Positions 38,032 to 47,230 of a DNA stretch of 64,000 nt are shown here, in pieces (positions within the stretch are counted from its first letter, which is position 1; the number at the start of each line of letters is the position of its first letter). Location of the stretch: the NCBI GenBank assembly GCA_001799395.1, contig MGTJ01000008.1, forward strand, positions 3,783 to 67,782, written 5' to 3'. The position numbers and the translations under genes were made by a program. This DNA comes from Desulfobacterales bacterium RIFOXYA12_FULL_46_15 (GTDB lineage: Bacteria > Desulfobacterota > Desulfobacteria > Desulfobacterales > Desulfobacteraceae). Below the pieces are notes generated by a model, which was not told where the DNA came from, ran no database searches, and saw only the letters and a program-made list of their open reading frames with translations.

Positions 38032-39192
38032 ATGAATCAATGGTATTGTTCAGTTTGCCACGATATATTAAAAGGTGAAAACAAACCCGGTTCCTGTGAC
38101 ACCTGTCAGGCTGACGACCGGATGATGATCAAACTTTCGGATATTCCAAAAACACTGGAACAGGTCAGGGACATGGCCAGAACAAAGCTCAAGGGGATTT
38201 GTGCAGCCTATCCGTCCTGTGACGGAAATTTTGACAAAATCTGCCAGAGAGAAGCCTATGGAAAACCTATCGGGCTTGGCGGCGCAGGCCAGGGAAGGTC
38301 TTTTAGGGCAAATACCGAGGCCCTGGCAAAAATTGAATTCAATATGTCTGTCCTGGGTGATCATTTTGAACCTGATACATCCTCGTCCTTTCTCGGCATT
38401 GATCTTAGATTCCCGGTACTGTCTTCATCAACGGCAGGCGCGCAGAACTATAATGACGCCCTGGATGAAACCCAGTTCTGTACATCGATTCTTAAAGGAT
38501 CCAAAGAAGCAGGAACCATCGGGCTAAGGGGAGATACATGGTTTTATACCCTTGAGAATCACCCTTCTCTGAACGCCATGAAAGCCTGCACGGGATTCGG
38601 TATCCCCATATTCAAACCCAGATCCCAGGATGTTTTGAAACAGCTCATCGAAAAAGCTGAAGAATACGGATGCAAGGCCGTTGGTGTGGATCTCGACGGG
38701 TGCGGGTCCACCATCATGGCCCGGCAGGGCATGCCGGTATTTAGAAAAAATGTCAGGGATATTGAAGAACTGGTCCGGTTTTCATCACTGCCGTTTATTG
38801 CCAAGGGAATCATGATGCCCGAGGAAGCTCAGAAATGCGTTGATGCCGGTGTTTCTGTCATAGCCGTCTCCAACCATGGGGGAAGGGTTCTCGATTCAAC
38901 ACCGGGCGTTGCTACGGTCCTGCCCCTGATACGCAAAAAACTGGGGAAGTCGGTGACCATCACTGCCGACGGCGGGGTGAGAACCGGTTATGATGTTTTA
39001 AAAATGCTGGCCCTGGGGGCTGACGCGGTTCTCCTGGGCCGGGACATTATCCGGGCGGCAGTGGGAGCCGGGACCCTGGGTGTGAAGCTGCACCTGGAAC
39101 ATGTTCACCAGACGTTGATAAAAGCCATGTTTATGACAGGTACGAAAAATATAAAGATGGCGGATTCAAGAATTTTATTTAATCAGGATTGA
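38032..39192 (+). CDS. alpha-hydroxy-acid oxidizing (FMN-dependent) protein with N-terminal rubredoxin-like domain
   Basis: MNQWYCSVCHDILKGENKPGSCDTCQADDRMMIKL N-term; C-term VSNHGGRVLDSTPGVATVLPLI, TITADGGVRTGYDVLKMLALGADAVLLGRDII. Confidence 0.88.
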   Translation: MNQWYCSVCHDILKGENKPGSCDTCQADDRMMIKLSDIPKTLEQVRDMARTKLKGICAAYPSCDGNFDKICQREAYGKPIGLGGAGQGRSFRANTEALAKIEFNMSVLGDHFEPDTSSSFLGIDLRFPVLSSSTAGAQNYNDALDETQFCTSILKGSKEAGTIGLRGDTWFYTLENHPSLNAMKACTGFGIPIFKPRSQDVLKQLIEKAEEYGCKAVGVDLDGCGSTIMARQGMPVFRKNVRDIEELVRFSSLPFIAKGIMMPEEAQKCVDAGVSVIAVSNHGGRVLDSTPGVATVLPLIRKKLGKSVTITADGGVRTGYDVLKMLALGADAVLLGRDIIRAAVGAGTLGVKLHLEHVHQTLIKAMFMTGTKNIKMADSRILFNQD

Positions 39193-39206
39193 ATGGGAGA
39201 TAAAAA

Positions 39207-39638
39207 ATGGGAACCGTATTGATCGTATATGCGTCAAGGACCGATGAAACCCAGAAAATTGCCGAACTGATTGCCGAAGGTGTGCGCATGGCCGGACATG
39301 AGGCTGTGCTAAAAAAAACCGGTGAAATAAAAATCGAAGAGGATTTAAAAGGTTATGACGGGTATGTATTTGGCTCGGCAACGTATCATGGCGAAATGAT
39401 CACCTCCATGAAACAGATTCTCTTTATAGCAGAAAGAGCGGAATTGAAAGGCAGGATCGGCGGATCATTCGGCGCCTATGGCTGGAGCGGTGAGGCCCCG
39501 GGAAGAATATTCGATACCATGGAGCATATCTATGAAATGAAAATGGTTTCAGGACCTCTGATGCTCAAGACAAGCCGGATACAAGGCGGAATCCAGGCAG
39601 CCCAGGACTATGGGAAAAGTATTGCCGCATTGATATAA
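39207..39638 (+). CDS. flavodoxin-like protein
   Basis: VLIVYASRTDETQKIAELIAEG; GYVFGSATYHGEMI; GGSFGAYGWSGEAPG. Confidence 0.88.
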   Translation: MGTVLIVYASRTDETQKIAELIAEGVRMAGHEAVLKKTGEIKIEEDLKGYDGYVFGSATYHGEMITSMKQILFIAERAELKGRIGGSFGAYGWSGEAPGRIFDTMEHIYEMKMVSGPLMLKTSRIQGGIQAAQDYGKSIAALI

Positions 39639-39650
39639 AGGATCATCATC

Positions 39651-40094
39651 ATGGCTGACAATTTGATATTGGTGTGTAAAAAATGTTCGGCAAAAAACAG
39701 GGTTCCGTTATCGCGGATCAATGAGACCCCCAAATGTGGGAAATGCGGAACCATCTTGCCAAATGAAATTTTAAGCCGCCCGGTGAATGTGACGGATGCC
39801 GACTTTGACAGGGAAGTGCTGGGCTCGGCCCTCCCTGTCCTGGTGGATTGCTGGGCGCCCTGGTGCGGGCCTTGCCGGTCCATAGGCCCGGTTTTTGACG
39901 AACTTGCCGTAAAATACAAGGGCCGGCTCAAAATCGCCAAACTGAACCTGGATGAAAACCCTGGGATCGGTTCAAGATATTCCATCTCAAGTGTTCCGAC
40001 TCTCTTTCTTGTAAAAAACGGCCGGATTATCGATACACTGCTGGGCGCCATGCCAAGGGAGCAACTGGAATATCAGATTGCAAGAATTCTCTGA
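39651..40094 (+). CDS. trxC: thioredoxin with N-terminal zinc ribbon (Trx2/TrxC-like)
   Basis: CKKCSAKNRV...KCGKCG; VDCWAPWCGPCRSIGPVFDELA. Confidence 0.93.
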   Translation: MADNLILVCKKCSAKNRVPLSRINETPKCGKCGTILPNEILSRPVNVTDADFDREVLGSALPVLVDCWAPWCGPCRSIGPVFDELAVKYKGRLKIAKLNLDENPGIGSRYSISSVPTLFLVKNGRIIDTLLGAMPREQLEYQIARIL

Positions 40095-40184
40095 TCCCTT
40101 AAGACCGGAATTCCTTCAATGGGTCTATTTAAAATTAAGATATATTGCAGGAGCATCTGTGTTTAATAAAGGAAGACCATATTC

Positions 40185-41183
40185 ATGAAAATCATCTTAG
40201 TTTCAATTTTTATCATTATGAGTTTATGCGTATCGTCTGCAATTGCTCAAAATCTTCCTAAAATGCGTATTTCTGTTGAAAATTCAGAGACTCATGTTCA
40301 GACCCAAGCAGTAAAACGGTTTTCCGATGAGCTTGGGAAAAAGCTTGAAGGAAGAATTGATGTCCGGTTTTTTTCCAATGCAAGTCTATTCCGGGACAAA
40401 GATATTATCCAGGCTCTGGGACAGGGCAAAGTGGAGATGGCTGTCCCGGGAACATGGCATGTGACACAGTTTGAACCTAATGTGGGTGTATTTCTGCTAC
40501 CGCTGTTTTATGGAAGGACTGCCGAGTCAAACCACATGATTGTTGACGGCAATGCAGGAAAAACCATTAACGGCCTGATCGAAAAAAACCTTCATTTAAA
40601 GGTTGTCGGCAGATGGATCGATCTCGGACATGCCCATTTATTTTCATTGACCAGGGAGATCCGCCGTCATGAAGACATTCAGGGACTGATCGTCAGGGTT
40701 GCCGGCGGAATAGGGAATAACCTGAGAATATCGGCCCTGGGCGGCAACCCCATTGAGATCGCCTGGCCGGACCTCCCGGAATATATGATTCAAGGCAGAG
40801 TAGATGCCGTATTGACAAGCTATGAAACCGTTCGAAGTGCAAAACTTTGGGAAAAAGGCATAAAATTCGCTTTTGAGGATCAAGAATACTTTCCCCAATA
40901 TATCCCGCTTATCAAAATGTCTTTTTGGGAAAAACTGCCTCCCGACATCCGGACCATTGTGTCGGACACATGGGATAAACACGTTGACGCATCAAGAAAA
41001 AAGGCTGCCGAGGCCCAGATGGATGCAAAAAAAATTCTTATTGAAAATGGTGTTAAAATTATTGCCCCTGCAGATCAACAGGTCAAAGAGTGGAGAGACC
41101 GGATCCTTCACAAACAAAATGATTTTATTCATACAATGGGGATTGACCCGAAAATTGTAGATATGATTAACGATTTTTTTTAA
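40185..41183 (+). CDS. TRAP-type (DctP) solute-binding protein
   Basis: Signal peptide; DctP-family architecture RFSDELGKKLEGRIDVRFFSNASLFRDKDIIQALGQGKVEMAVPG; EIAWPDLPEYMIQGRVDAVLTSYE. Confidence 0.88.
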   Translation: MKIILVSIFIIMSLCVSSAIAQNLPKMRISVENSETHVQTQAVKRFSDELGKKLEGRIDVRFFSNASLFRDKDIIQALGQGKVEMAVPGTWHVTQFEPNVGVFLLPLFYGRTAESNHMIVDGNAGKTINGLIEKNLHLKVVGRWIDLGHAHLFSLTREIRRHEDIQGLIVRVAGGIGNNLRISALGGNPIEIAWPDLPEYMIQGRVDAVLTSYETVRSAKLWEKGIKFAFEDQEYFPQYIPLIKMSFWEKLPPDIRTIVSDTWDKHVDASRKKAAEAQMDAKKILIENGVKIIAPADQQVKEWRDRILHKQNDFIHTMGIDPKIVDMINDFF

Positions 41184-41195
41184 TATTGGGGCAAA

Positions 41196-42890
41196 ATGGC
41201 AACCGTCTCTCTACCACAAGAAAAATCATATATTTATATCATTGCTCTGATATGGATAGTTATCATTATTTTTGTTTTATTCAGTGTATTGACGATTTTC
41301 AGAAATAAAAATATTTATTTAAATACTTCCCATACTAAATCAAAAGCTCAGGCTCAGCTTCTTGGTGAAAACACATCCAGTGTCCTTTACAGTGTTGACC
41401 TTACTCTTCTTTCCATTCTTTTACGGATAAAGCTTCAGGCCATACAAGATAAACCCGTTCCTGAAACCATGGTTGAATCGATAAAAACTCAATCCATGTT
41501 TTTGCCCCAGATCAGAAATATTATTTTATTTAATGCTGAAAAAAAAATAATCTACAGTCTCAGGGCTTATGAGGTATTTGAATTGACTTCATTTGAGGAA
41601 CACAAGGATGCCTGGCTTGACTTTTATATCACTACTGCAATGACAAACCGGAACAAGAAATTAATCGTGCTGAGCCGGCGTGTTGAAGACATGAATGGGG
41701 AATTTGCAGGGGTATTGGCAGCTACAATTGATCCGGTTTTTTTTTATAACCGGTATGCAAATTATCTAAATATCGATGTGGATGCCGTTGCATTGTCGGA
41801 TGCACGGCGAAATGTCCTCACAAGCTGGTATAACAACTCTGATATGCAGTCCCTGTACACTGATAATGACTCATCTCATTTTTTATCCGGGCGGCCCGGT
41901 GCAGCACTGGAGGGAGGAGGGCTAAAAACCCATGAGGATATTGAATCAATTATTTCCATATACCAGTTACCTGATTTCCCCTTCCAGCTGACTGTCTTAC
42001 ACAATAAAGACAGGGTTCTTCAAGAATGGTATCAAAAAACCAGACAAGATATTGCCATTATCACAGCAACCGTTTTGATCGGGATAATCACAATGGTTCT
42101 TGCTTCAGCACAAAGAAAAAAGAGGCGGAAAGCAGAACGGTTACTGTTGGATTATCAAAACCATCTGGAAGATATGATTGAAAAAAGAACATTAAACCTT
42201 AAAAGAGCAAATAACGATCTTCTTTTGGAAATTGATGTTCGAAGCAGAACAGAGGTCAGGTTAAAGGAAAGCGAACACCGCTACAGGCAAATCTATAGTT
42301 CCATTTCAGACTGTCTTTTTATTGCGGATGTCAAAGGGTTTATATCGGATGCCAATCCGGCTGCCTGCAATACCTATGGATATTCACGGGAGGATCTGAC
42401 AGGAAGGCATCTGACCGAATTGATCCACAAGGATTATCATTCCAATTTTGAACAATTCGTTGCAGATTTAAGTTCAAAAGGAAGCTATTATGGAGAAACA
42501 ATTGATATCCGAAAAGATGGGACTTTTTTAAATACTGAAGTCAAAGGCACTCTTTTCATATTAAAAGGCGAACGGCATTTATTGGCGATCATACGGGATG
42601 TCACGGAACGGAAACAAAGTGAACTGCAACGCGAAAAATTAATTTCAGAACTTCAAAAAGCCCTGGATGAAATCAAAACCTTAAAAGGGATTGTGCCGAT
42701 CTGTTCTACCTGTAAAAAAATCAGAGATGACAAAGGGTTCTGGAATTCATTGGAATCGTATATTCAAAAGCATTCCGACGCATCATTCAGCCATGGCATA
42801 TGTCCTGAGTGTTCGGATAAATTGTATGGTGATCAGGATTGGTATATTCAAATGAAAAAAGAGAAAGAAGGAAAATCTATATCCAGATAA
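41196..42890 (+). CDS. membrane PAS sensor with periplasmic (dCache-like) domain and C-terminal Cys motif
   Basis: TM1 IIALIWIVIIIFVLFSVLTIF, periplasmic region, TM2, coiled coil, PAS (FIADVKGFISDANPAACNTYGYSREDLTG), C-term IVPICSTCKKIRDDKGFWNSLESYIQKHSDASFSHGICPECSDKLYG. Confidence 0.85.
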   Translation: MATVSLPQEKSYIYIIALIWIVIIIFVLFSVLTIFRNKNIYLNTSHTKSKAQAQLLGENTSSVLYSVDLTLLSILLRIKLQAIQDKPVPETMVESIKTQSMFLPQIRNIILFNAEKKIIYSLRAYEVFELTSFEEHKDAWLDFYITTAMTNRNKKLIVLSRRVEDMNGEFAGVLAATIDPVFFYNRYANYLNIDVDAVALSDARRNVLTSWYNNSDMQSLYTDNDSSHFLSGRPGAALEGGGLKTHEDIESIISIYQLPDFPFQLTVLHNKDRVLQEWYQKTRQDIAIITATVLIGIITMVLASAQRKKRRKAERLLLDYQNHLEDMIEKRTLNLKRANNDLLLEIDVRSRTEVRLKESEHRYRQIYSSISDCLFIADVKGFISDANPAACNTYGYSREDLTGRHLTELIHKDYHSNFEQFVADLSSKGSYYGETIDIRKDGTFLNTEVKGTLFILKGERHLLAIIRDVTERKQSELQREKLISELQKALDEIKTLKGIVPICSTCKKIRDDKGFWNSLESYIQKHSDASFSHGICPECSDKLYGDQDWYIQMKKEKEGKSISR

Positions 42891-43235
42891 ACAATATCCG
42901 GCCGGTCTTAAAAAAGATTTATTTTATAAAATATAAGCTTGAAAAAAATATTCATTTTCTGATAGGGTAAAATAACTGAATTACAAATCGAAATTCTTTT
43001 TCTCTAATTTTTTTTATTCGTTTCATTTGGTACAGTGTTGTATTGTTTCTTTTTTATGATTGGTCTGGTTTTTTGAGACATGACTGTCTCTTGTGTATTT
43101 TCACCTGTTTTTTATAAGTGACACATCTTGTCCATCGCTTGTCCGGGCTTCTTCAGGGAAACGGATAAGTTTTAACCATCTGGTATGATGTTTGCTATTG
43201 TAAATAATAAGAAAAAAATCCGGGAGGGATGACAT

Positions 43236-43472
43236 ATGGCTGCAATTAAAACAGGAAAAAAGAATCTGAAAAAGCCTCAGGCAATCAAACCGTATTTTGC
43301 TGTAAGATCGAAAAATGAGATTTATTATCAGATGGCTTCCGTATTTAAAGCCGTAACAAAGGATGAAGATGAATTGACCCGGAATATGTTCGGGAGCTTG
43401 ATGAGCATGAAGTATCCTGATTTTGTAGTGGAATCTGTTAATATAAAAAGAAAGGAGATCGTAAATGGCTGA
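43236..43472 (+). CDS. small hypothetical protein co-encoded with desulfoferrodoxin
   Basis: GGGAGG RBS; overlaps dfx start by 8 bp. Confidence 0.7.
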   Translation: MAAIKTGKKNLKKPQAIKPYFAVRSKNEIYYQMASVFKAVTKDEDELTRNMFGSLMSMKYPDFVVESVNIKRKEIVNG

Positions 43473-43845
43473 AAAAATGGGTATTTACAAATGCGGCAAA
43501 TGCGGGAATATTGTACAGGTCCTTCACGGCGAAAAACCGCCGGTCATGTGCTGCGGCCAGCCAATGGACCGGCTGGTGGAAAATACGGTGGATGCATCAA
43601 GGGAAAAACATGTGCCGGCCATTGAGAAAATCGAGGGCGGTTATGTTGTTAAAATCGGCAGCATTGCGCACCCCATGGGCAATGATCACTGGATTGAGTG
43701 GATTGAGCTTGCTTCCGAGGATAATATGTTTGTCCAAAGACAGATGCTGACACCGGCCGGTGAACCCAAAGCCGAGTTTAAAACCGATGCTGCAAAAGTT
43801 GTTGCAAGAGCTTATTGCAACCTGCACGGCCTCTGGAAATCTTAA
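43465..43845 (+). CDS. dfx: desulfoferrodoxin (superoxide reductase)
   Basis: IYKCGKCGNIVQVLHGEKPPVMCCGQPM; IAHPMGNDHWIEWIEL; AYCNLHGLW. Confidence 0.96.
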   Translation: MAEKMGIYKCGKCGNIVQVLHGEKPPVMCCGQPMDRLVENTVDASREKHVPAIEKIEGGYVVKIGSIAHPMGNDHWIEWIELASEDNMFVQRQMLTPAGEPKAEFKTDAAKVVARAYCNLHGLWKS

Positions 43846-43863
43846 AGCCATTTTTTTCAAAAA

Positions 43864-43910
43864 ACAAAAGTCCCCTGGGTGTGAAAATCACAATACCCGG
43901 GGGGCTTTTG
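43864..43910. terminator. bidirectional terminator hairpin
   Basis: AAAAGTCCCCTGGGTGTGAAAATCACAATACCCGGGGGGCTTTT between convergent genes. Confidence 0.75.
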
Positions 43911-43921
43911 CTGTTATAATA

Positions 43922-44395
43922 TCAACAAATTTCGTTTAATTTACCGGCAAGAAGCCGGATATGACCCATCTCTTCTTTGATAACGGCATCAATTCTGGAT
44001 CTGCCTGATTTTTCAGGAACCAGTTCTTTTACCCCAAGATAAAAGGCGATGGAATCTTTTTCAGTCCCGATGGCACAGTTTAAAATGCTTTGTAAATTAT
44101 TGTCCGGTATTTCCTTTTTGAAAAACACCTTTGAATCGGCAAACGCCTTAAGATAAAGGATATTTTCGTCTTCCGGATCAAAGGTTGTGATCAGTTTTTC
44201 CTGTGCTGTCAACTCTTTTTTCAGATTGGAAAAAATTATTTCATGTTCATCTTCCATCCGGGCAAGCTCAAGAAGAAAATTTTTATTTTTTTCTCCCTCG
44301 ACTCTTCCGGCTGCATCCCGGTAGAAAATTGCACCATTCTGCTCAATTTTAACAGCCATTTCAAGTATGTCATCTGCATTAAATTCGTTAGTCAT
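43922..44395 (-). CDS. ferritin-like / rubrerythrin-type protein
   Basis: DILEMAVKIEQNGAIFYRDAAGRV...LARMEDEHEIIFSNL; ExxH motifs. Confidence 0.87.
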   Translation of the reverse strand: MTNEFNADDILEMAVKIEQNGAIFYRDAAGRVEGEKNKNFLLELARMEDEHEIIFSNLKKELTAQEKLITTFDPEDENILYLKAFADSKVFFKKEIPDNNLQSILNCAIGTEKDSIAFYLGVKELVPEKSGRSRIDAVIKEEMGHIRLLAGKLNEIC

Positions 44396-44420
44396 GCTTC
44401 CCTCCAGGTTCTCCGTTTAT

Positions 44421-45617
44421 TTACGATAACCTTTCCTTTAATGTTTTTGCTATTTTTACACCCAGATCAAAACACCTGTTCAGATCATCCTCATCCGGAA
44501 CATATTGAACTTTTACGCCTTCGTCAATAATATCCAGTTTCATTTCAGCAAATTCCCTGTTCAGGATATTGACGGCTTCACCGCTCCATCCATAGGACCC
44601 AAAGGCAACCGCAATCTTATTCTGGGGCCTAAGGCCTTTGATATAAGTCATGACGTCGGCAATAACAGGGAATATACTGTTGTTCAACGTGGGTGATCCC
44701 ACGGCAATTGCACCGGCATCGATAATTTCGGTCATGATATCGCTTCTGTGCCATTTCCTTGTGTTCATGAGTCTGACATGTACATCTTCTGATTCTATGC
44801 CGCTGGTGATGGATCTTGCCATTTTTGTAGTGCTTTCCCACATGGAATCAAAAATTATGACTACTTTTTTTGCCGGCTCCTGCCTGGACCATTTATCATA
44901 GGCGCCTATGATTTTGGAGGGGTTATCCCGCCAGATGATGCCGTGATCCGGGCAAATCATATTGAGCTTCAGGTTCATTTTTGCGACATCTTTCAAAAGG
45001 GCCTGAACCCGGGGTGAAAAATGAAGCAGGATATTGGCATAGTATTTTCTTGCATGGGGGATAATTTCATCCCCGATTTCATCATCAAAAAATTTATCCC
45101 CGGCATAATGCTGACCGAATGCATCACTGGAAAACAGGATGCCGCCTTCCTTAAAATAGGTAAACATACTGTCCGGCCAGTGAAGCATTCTTGTCTCAAG
45201 AAAGGAAAAGGTCCGGTTACCGATTTTCAGTTCATCCCCGGTTCCCACAACCTTGAAATTAAAATCCCGGTTAAAATGGCTTTTAAGGTTTTTTGCCCCC
45301 ATTTTTGAACAATACAGGGGCTTTTCTTCCCCGATCAGACTAAGCACTTTGGGTATGGCTCCGGAATGATCCATTTCCGTATGGTTACTGATGACAATAT
45401 CAATGTTTTCAGGATTAATTATTTTGCTGATATTGGAAATAAGCTCATCTGAAAATTTTTCCTTAACCGTATCAATGAGAATATTTTTTTCGCCAAGAAC
45501 CAGAAATGCGTTGTAAGTTGTTCCTTCATAGGTGGAATACCCATGAAAATCCCTGATATCCCAGTCGCGGCATCCGACAGAATAGATCCCGTCCGCTATT
45601 TCAATGGGTTTGTACAT
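44421..45617 (-). CDS. FprA-type A-type flavoprotein (O2/NO reductase)
   Basis: VISNHTEMDHSGAIP; YCSKMGAKNLKSHF; metallo-beta-lactamase plus flavodoxin domains (IIFDSMWESTTKMARSI; AFGSYGWSGEAVN). Confidence 0.95.
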   Translation of the reverse strand: MYKPIEIADGIYSVGCRDWDIRDFHGYSTYEGTTYNAFLVLGEKNILIDTVKEKFSDELISNISKIINPENIDIVISNHTEMDHSGAIPKVLSLIGEEKPLYCSKMGAKNLKSHFNRDFNFKVVGTGDELKIGNRTFSFLETRMLHWPDSMFTYFKEGGILFSSDAFGQHYAGDKFFDDEIGDEIIPHARKYYANILLHFSPRVQALLKDVAKMNLKLNMICPDHGIIWRDNPSKIIGAYDKWSRQEPAKKVVIIFDSMWESTTKMARSITSGIESEDVHVRLMNTRKWHRSDIMTEIIDAGAIAVGSPTLNNSIFPVIADVMTYIKGLRPQNKIAVAFGSYGWSGEAVNILNREFAEMKLDIIDEGVKVQYVPDEDDLNRCFDLGVKIAKTLKERLS

Positions 45618-45824
45618 TATTTTTGGTGCCTCCTAAATTCCGGTATTTAATCCATTATTATCAAAAATTAAAACATACCTGAACATCCATGTTAATGCAA
45701 TAATTGCAAAGACTGTGCCTTGAAATAATAAAACGCTTCCTGATAAAAAGGGTTTTAACTTAAAGAGTATTATTATAGTATAAGACCCGCTAAATCAATG
45801 ACTGTTTTATGATTAAGAGAACTC

Positions 45825-47204
45825 ATGAAGACGAATGTTTTTATAAAAAAAATCAGGATTAATGCCCAGGTTGAGACGGTTTTTTCATGGCATGAAAGAG
45901 AGGGGGCCATTGCAAGGCTGACACCGCCATGGGCACCCTTGAAACTGATATCCCGGTTTGGTGAAGGCATTCAAAAGGGTGTCAGGGTCAGGTTCCGAAT
46001 CCGTATTTTTAAAATCCCCATGCCCTGGGTAGCTGAGCATGTTGATTACAAAATAAATTCCGAATTTAAAGACCGGCAGATCAAAGGGCCGTTCTCCATA
46101 TGGGAGCATACCCATCGTTTTCTTTCAGACGGTGATTCAGGGACGATTATGGAAGACCGGGTAGAATTCAAACTGCCGTTTGGAATTTTGAGCAACCCTT
46201 TTTATGGGATTGCAAAAAAAGAATTTGAAAGGATGTTCAGCTACCGGCACAGGGTGCTGAAATATGACCTCGAACATCATTCAGGGAAAATATCAAAAAA
46301 AAGAATCCTTGTGTCCGGTGCAAGCGGAACCATCGGCAGCGCTCTTGTCCCTTTTTTGCAAACCTGCGGTCATGAGGTGATCCGCCTGGTCCGCACAAAA
46401 GAAGATCTTCAGAAGGGTGAGCTTTTCTGGGACCCTTATAAAGGATATCTTGATCTTGATACGGCAGGCCATTTTGATGCCGTCATTAATTTAAACGGCC
46501 TGGATATTTCCAGGGGACGGTGGACCAGGGAGCAGAAAAAAAAGATCCTGGATTCAAGAGTTATTCCGACCCGGCTGCTTGTGGAAAAGATGAAAACGCT
46601 TGAGAAAAAACCCGGAGTTTTTATTTCATCCTCTGCCATCGGGTATTATGGAGAGGGAGGAGATACCCTTTTGACGGAATCATCTGCTTTGGGTCATTGT
46701 TTTATATCAGATGTCTGTCAAAAGTGGGAGACTGAGTCAAAAAAAGCAAAAACAGCCGGAATCAGGACAGTCCAGCTCAGGATCGGGATTGTCCTGACTC
46801 CGGCCGGCGGTGCTCTTGCCAGGATGGAACTCCCGTTTAAAACAGGTTGTGGGGTCACGCTTTCCCACGGCAGTCAGTATATGAGCTGGATCAGCATGGA
46901 TGACGCAATATCCGGTATTCTGCATGTTTTGATGAATGAAACCATCAGTGGGCCTGTAAACCTGACAGCCCCGAATCCTGTTACAAACCTGGAGTTTTCA
47001 AAAACATTGGCAAGGGTTTTTTCAAAAAAAGTATTTTTCAGGTTCCCTGGGTTTCTGGCCCGCCTGTTATGGGGGGAAATGGGAAACGAAACCCTTTTAA
47101 CCAGCGCGCGGGTAAAACCTGAAAAACTTCTGGACAATGGTTTTGTATTTCAGCATGAGACAGTTTTGCCGGCATTGAGACATATATTGGGAAGATCGGA
47201 ATAG
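45825..47204 (+). CDS. SRPBCC domain fused to TIGR01777-type epimerase
   Basis: N-term INAQVETVFSWHEREGAIARLTPPW; then RILVSGASGTIGSALVPFLQTCGHEVIRLVR; SSSAIGYYGEGGDTLLTE. Confidence 0.9.
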   Translation: MKTNVFIKKIRINAQVETVFSWHEREGAIARLTPPWAPLKLISRFGEGIQKGVRVRFRIRIFKIPMPWVAEHVDYKINSEFKDRQIKGPFSIWEHTHRFLSDGDSGTIMEDRVEFKLPFGILSNPFYGIAKKEFERMFSYRHRVLKYDLEHHSGKISKKRILVSGASGTIGSALVPFLQTCGHEVIRLVRTKEDLQKGELFWDPYKGYLDLDTAGHFDAVINLNGLDISRGRWTREQKKKILDSRVIPTRLLVEKMKTLEKKPGVFISSSAIGYYGEGGDTLLTESSALGHCFISDVCQKWETESKKAKTAGIRTVQLRIGIVLTPAGGALARMELPFKTGCGVTLSHGSQYMSWISMDDAISGILHVLMNETISGPVNLTAPNPVTNLEFSKTLARVFSKKVFFRFPGFLARLLWGEMGNETLLTSARVKPEKLLDNGFVFQHETVLPALRHILGRSE

Positions 47205-47230
47205 ATACACACACTAAATTTTGAAGATGC

